A DNA stretch of 64,000 bases from Amaranthus tricolor. Lineage: Eukaryota; Streptophyta; Magnoliopsida; Caryophyllales; Amaranthaceae. Made by a program: the position numbers and the translations under genes. The notes under the pieces were generated by a model. The model saw only the letters and a list, made by a program, of their open reading frames with translations. It had not been told where the DNA came from and ran no database searches. The stretch covers positions 19,235,285-19,299,284 of the forward strand of contig NC_080059.1 in assembly GCF_026212465.1 (NCBI RefSeq), written 5' to 3'. This document shows, piece by piece, positions 60,896 through 64,000 of this stretch (positions are counted from its first letter, which is position 1; every line of letters starts with the position of its first letter).

Positions 60896-61211
60896 TTACC
60901 AAGAACAAAAATTAGCAAGATACGCGACAATTTTTTCTTTCAATTCGCATATTTTCCCATCTCTCAAATGTCGTGTTTCCCTTGGAATGTCGTATAAAAC
61001 CTATAATATAATATAAAATTAAAAGATACATAAACATTAGATTTTACCAATAATAGTAAATATATAATATATATTATAAATTAAGAACGTAACAAATACT
61101 TACGGCATCTATGTTTTCGACTCCAACCTCCTTCACGGATTTTAAGATATCGTCCATGTATTTTGAGAGTGTAGTAGCCGCAATCAACGGAATTGAAGGT
61201 TGTCAAAAGCA
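60896..61211 (-). pseudogene. Ulp1-like terminal exons of CACTA2
   Basis: Homologous to 32265-32557. The exon 61211-61104 keeps NSVDCGYYTLK, the catalytic-Cys motif, but has CGA to TGA before QP, a 1-bp deletion before NSVD and a 1-bp insertion after TLK. The final exon 61000-60896 is open (VLYDIPRETRHLRDGKICEL and a tail ending ANFCSW). Splice sites TTAG| and |GTAAGT are retained. Confidence 0.75.
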
Positions 61212-61214
61212 CTA

Positions 61215-62345
61215 AGAGAAAATAGATGTTAGTGCCAAAAACGCTTAAAAACACATAAAATCTCAACTTAACACGTAATATCTAGCATATGACTATGATT
61301 TTCAATACTAACCACTTCAACACAATAATATATACCAAATAGTGTTGTGTGCCAAGTTTCGTGCAAAATAAACCAAGTTTGAGCTACTTAATGCGCAAAA
61401 GTGCTAAAAAAAGCTTAAAAACGCATAAAATAGAAACTTAACACGTAATTTCTAGCATATGACTATTATTTTAAATTCTAACCACTTCAACACAATAATA
61501 TATACCAAATAGTGTTGTGTGCCAAGTTTCGTGCAAAACAAACGAAGTTTGAGCTACTTTATGCGCGAAAGTGCCAAAAAAGCTTAAAAACGCATAAAAT
61601 GGCAACTTAACACGTAATTTCTAGCATATAACTATTATTTTCAATTCTAACCACTTCAAAACAATAATATATACCAAATAGTATTGTGTGCCATGTTTCG
61701 TGCAAAACAAACCAAGTTTGAGCTACTTTATGCGCAAAAGTCCAAAAAAAGCTTAAAAACCCATAAATCACAACTTAGCACGTAATTTCTAGCATATGAC
61801 TATTATTTTCCATTCTAATCACTTCAAAACAATATTATATACCAAATAGTGTTGTGTGCCAAGTTCCGTGCAAAACAAACCAAGTTTTAGATACTTTATG
61901 CGCGAAAGTGCCAAAAAATCTTTAAAACACATAAAATCGCAACTTAACACGTAATTTCTAGCATATGACTATTATTTTCAATTCTAAACACTTCAAAACA
62001 ATAATATATACCAAATAGTATTGTGTGCCATGTTTCGTGCAAAACAAACCAAGTTTGAACAACTTTATGCGCGAAAGTCCAAAAAAAGCTTAAAAACCCA
62101 TAAAACGCAACTTAGCACGTAATTTCTAGCATACGACTATTATTTTCAATTATAATCACTTCAACACAATAATATATACCAAATAGTGTTTTGTGCCATG
62201 TTTCGTGTGAAACAAACCAAGTTTGAGCTACTTTATGCGTGAAAGTGCCAAAAAATCTTAAAAACGCATAAAATCGCAACTTAACACGTAATTTCTAGCA
62301 TATGACTATTATTTTTAATTCTAACCACTTCAACGCAATAATATA
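61215..62345. repeat. Satellite monomers in CACTA2, ~7 copies
   Basis: Same ~164-bp monomer as in CACTA1 but with its own variants (ATATGACTATTATTTTCAATT, GCGCGAAAGTGCCAAAAAA, AAAAAAGCTTAAAAAC). As in CACTA1, the first monomer starts directly upstream of the Ulp1-like acceptor (AGATGTTAGTGCC). The array ends abruptly at AATAATATATG, joined to TNP2 sequence. Confidence 0.92.
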
Positions 62346-64000
62346 TGCAACACATATAAGTGTGCTTGTAGAAGACTGTCTCAAGGAGGTGGGATCCATT
62401 TGGAGCCAATTGTTTCTTTTTCCTCAAGCCTTCCTTCATGTCGAGAGGTGGGAAGTCCAATAGGCTTTGCCATGGCTAAATATTCGGCTATAAAGTTACA
62501 AATCTCATCGCTCACATTGCCTTGAATCATACTTCCCTCGGGTTGTGCTGGATTCCTCACCTTGTTTTGTAAAACACCCATGTGTCTTCAAGAGGATAAC
62601 ATCACCTTAAAAAAACTGGACCCAAAAGCTTGATCTCACGAACGAGATGGGCAGTAAGATGAACCATTATGTCAAAGAAAGAAGGTGGAAAATACATCTC
62701 AAACTTGCATAAATTTACAATCATGTCGACATGAAGAGCATCAAGTTTAAAGGGATCCAGAACTTTACTACAAATTGTGTTGAAGAACGAACATAGCTCG
62801 ATAATAGCATATCTCACATGTTTTGGCAGTATTCCACGGATTGCAATTGGTAAGAACACTTGCATCATTATATGGCAATCGTGAGATTTCATACTTCCCA
62901 ACTTCAGCTCACCATTTTGGCTCACAAATCTTTTCATGTTGGATGAGTACCCAGACGGAACCTTAATTCCATACAAAGACTCACAAAATGTCCGCATTTC
63001 TTCTTCTTCTTACCGCCCTTTCCCTTGTTACTGCCACCAACTTCATCAGCTCTATTTCTTTTCTTACTCACCTTAACATGTGCCCACAACTCCGGATGAA
63101 GACCCTTACATTCAAACCAATCTCGCACGGCCCTAACCTCCTTTGTTTTACCCGGAATGTTCAAGAGAGTCCCGAGTATGGCATCGGATAAATTTTTCTC
63201 TATATGCATAACGTCAAGACAATGCCTAACCTATAGATCTCTCCAATATGGAAGCTTGCAAAAGATTGATTCTTTTTTCCATAATCGGTCTTCACCCCCT
63301 TGCACTTGCCCTATTTTACCAAATACAGTCTCAACTCCCTTAACCTGTTCATAAACCTCATAACCGGTCAACGGTCAACAAGCTACACGGTCCTCAACCT
63401 CCCCATTGAACATCTTCTTCTTCTTAGGAATCCACGTGGATTCCATGTCATCGATACATATTGGGCATGCTTTCTTCCCTTTGTTCTTATACCTCGATAA
63501 GTTGTCATATGCCGGAAAATCATTAACGGTGCATAAAAGCATTGCACGCAAGGTGAACTCCTCATTAGCATATGCATCAAACACGGAAACGCCTTCATCC
63601 CACATCTTTCTCAAATCCTCAACGAGAGGTGCAAGATATACACCTATGTCATTGCCAGGTTGTTTAGGACCCCAGATAAGAAGCGAAAGCATAGGTGAAC
63701 TCCTCATTAGCATATGCATCAAACACGGAAAAGCCTTCATCCCACATCTTTCTCAAATCCTCAACGAGAGGTGCAAGATATACACCTATGTCATTGCCAG
63801 GTTGTTTAGGACCCGAGATAAGAAGCGAAAGCATAATGTACTTACGCTTCATACACAACCAAGGTGGCAAATTATAGATCACTAACAGTACCGGCCAAGT
63901 ACTATGTTGAGAACTAAGATTGCCGAATCATTCCATCCGTACACAGTCCGAGCCTTAAATTACGAACCTCATCCCCAAAAGTCTTATGCAACCTATCAAT
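62346..64000 (-). pseudogene. TNP2-type transposase, copy 2 (partial)
   Basis: Minus-strand homologue of 47330-48990 in CACTA1, running off the window. Recognisable pieces: MGVLQNKVRNPAQPEGS (62581), the DUF4218-like part 62997-62602 (KSHDCHIMMQVFLPIAIRGI, FPPSFFDIMVHLTAHLVREI), MHIEKNLSDAILGTLLNIPG (63209) and GPKQPGNDIGVYLAPLVEDL (about 63665, and again about 63810). Lesions include a TGA after GPVFLR, frameshifts, two internal deletions (near 63000 and 63415) and a 142-bp tandem duplication at 63552-63835. Confidence 0.88.
63552..63835. repeat. 142-bp tandem duplication in TNP2 copy 2
   Basis: GGTGAACTCCTCATTAGCAT at 63552 recurs at 63694, and the two 142-bp units differ at only a few bases. 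The second unit is followed by normal TNP2 sequence. As 142 is not a multiple of three it shifts the transposase frame. CACTA1 has a single copy. Confidence 0.9.

Larger units (their letters stand above)
60586..64000 (-). mobile_element. Second CACTA element of the same family, truncated
   Basis: Continues past the window end. In order it has subterminal ATATGCTGCGG repeats (60586-60685), a spacer homologous to 32080-32264, Ulp1-like exons, about seven satellite monomers, then a TNP2 pseudogene, the same order and strand as CACTA1. Relative to CACTA1 it lacks the segment corresponding to 45905-47325 (microsatellite, Transposase_24-like exon, DUF4216 part) and most of the array. The terminal CACTA was not identified. 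Confidence 0.8.

Noticed and set aside
63406..63885. 159-residue plus-strand frame
   Set aside because: It is antisense to TNP2 copy 2 and stretched by the 142-bp duplication.

Overview
This is a TE-rich, AT-rich window of plant nuclear DNA. The evidence is a plastid-targeted Obg GTPase split by long introns, plus TNP2-type CACTA, MULE, plant DD39D mariner-like and hAT elements, a CTCCCT-type Stowaway fragment and a tRNA-derived SINE relic. A MITE with GTGAGAAACGGTCTC-like ends is reminiscent of elements I associate with Caryophyllales, but that is only a weak hint; I would say eudicot and no more.

Layout: (1) 1-4.1 kb holds retroelement debris, a ~150-bp tandem array, two minisatellites and a long AT/GTAT microsatellite. 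(2) 4.1-6.7 kb, + strand: the last five exons of a divergent SEC11-like signal peptidase gene. (3) 9.8-27.3 kb, - strand: a complete ten-exon OBGC2-type chloroplast Obg GTPase gene whose splice phases all match. Its introns hold an hAT element, an old LTR retrotransposon, a Stowaway-like fragment and a decayed extra copy of its own P-loop exon. (4) 27.4-54.5 kb: a MULE that begins about 160 bp upstream of the OBGC2 start codon. Inside it lies a 2.3-kb LTR-like repeat, and inside that a 19.6-kb CACTA transposon bounded by CACTA ends and an ATA target duplication. The CACTA element carries a TNP2 pseudogene, a Transposase_24-like exon, two terminal exons of a Ulp1-like cysteine peptidase, and between them about 12.6 kb of ~164-bp satellite monomers with 1.48/1.64-kb higher-order periods. 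(5) 54.7-58.6 kb, + strand: a mariner-like transposase pseudogene broken by two hAT elements (8-bp target duplications), one of which holds a MITE. (6) 58.6-64 kb: a second, inverted copy of the LTR-like repeat, itself carrying a second, more decayed CACTA element of the same family that runs off the window end.

The two probable host genes (SEC11-like and OBGC2) point toward each other with about 3.1 kb between their coding ends. Everything from 27.4 kb rightward is nested transposon. The same order, LTR-like repeat containing CACTA, occurs twice. The most unusual object is the CACTA family in which a satellite array appears to have grown inside an intron of the element's own Ulp1-like gene. 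Gene models were assembled by eye from splice motifs and reading frames; no database search was possible.
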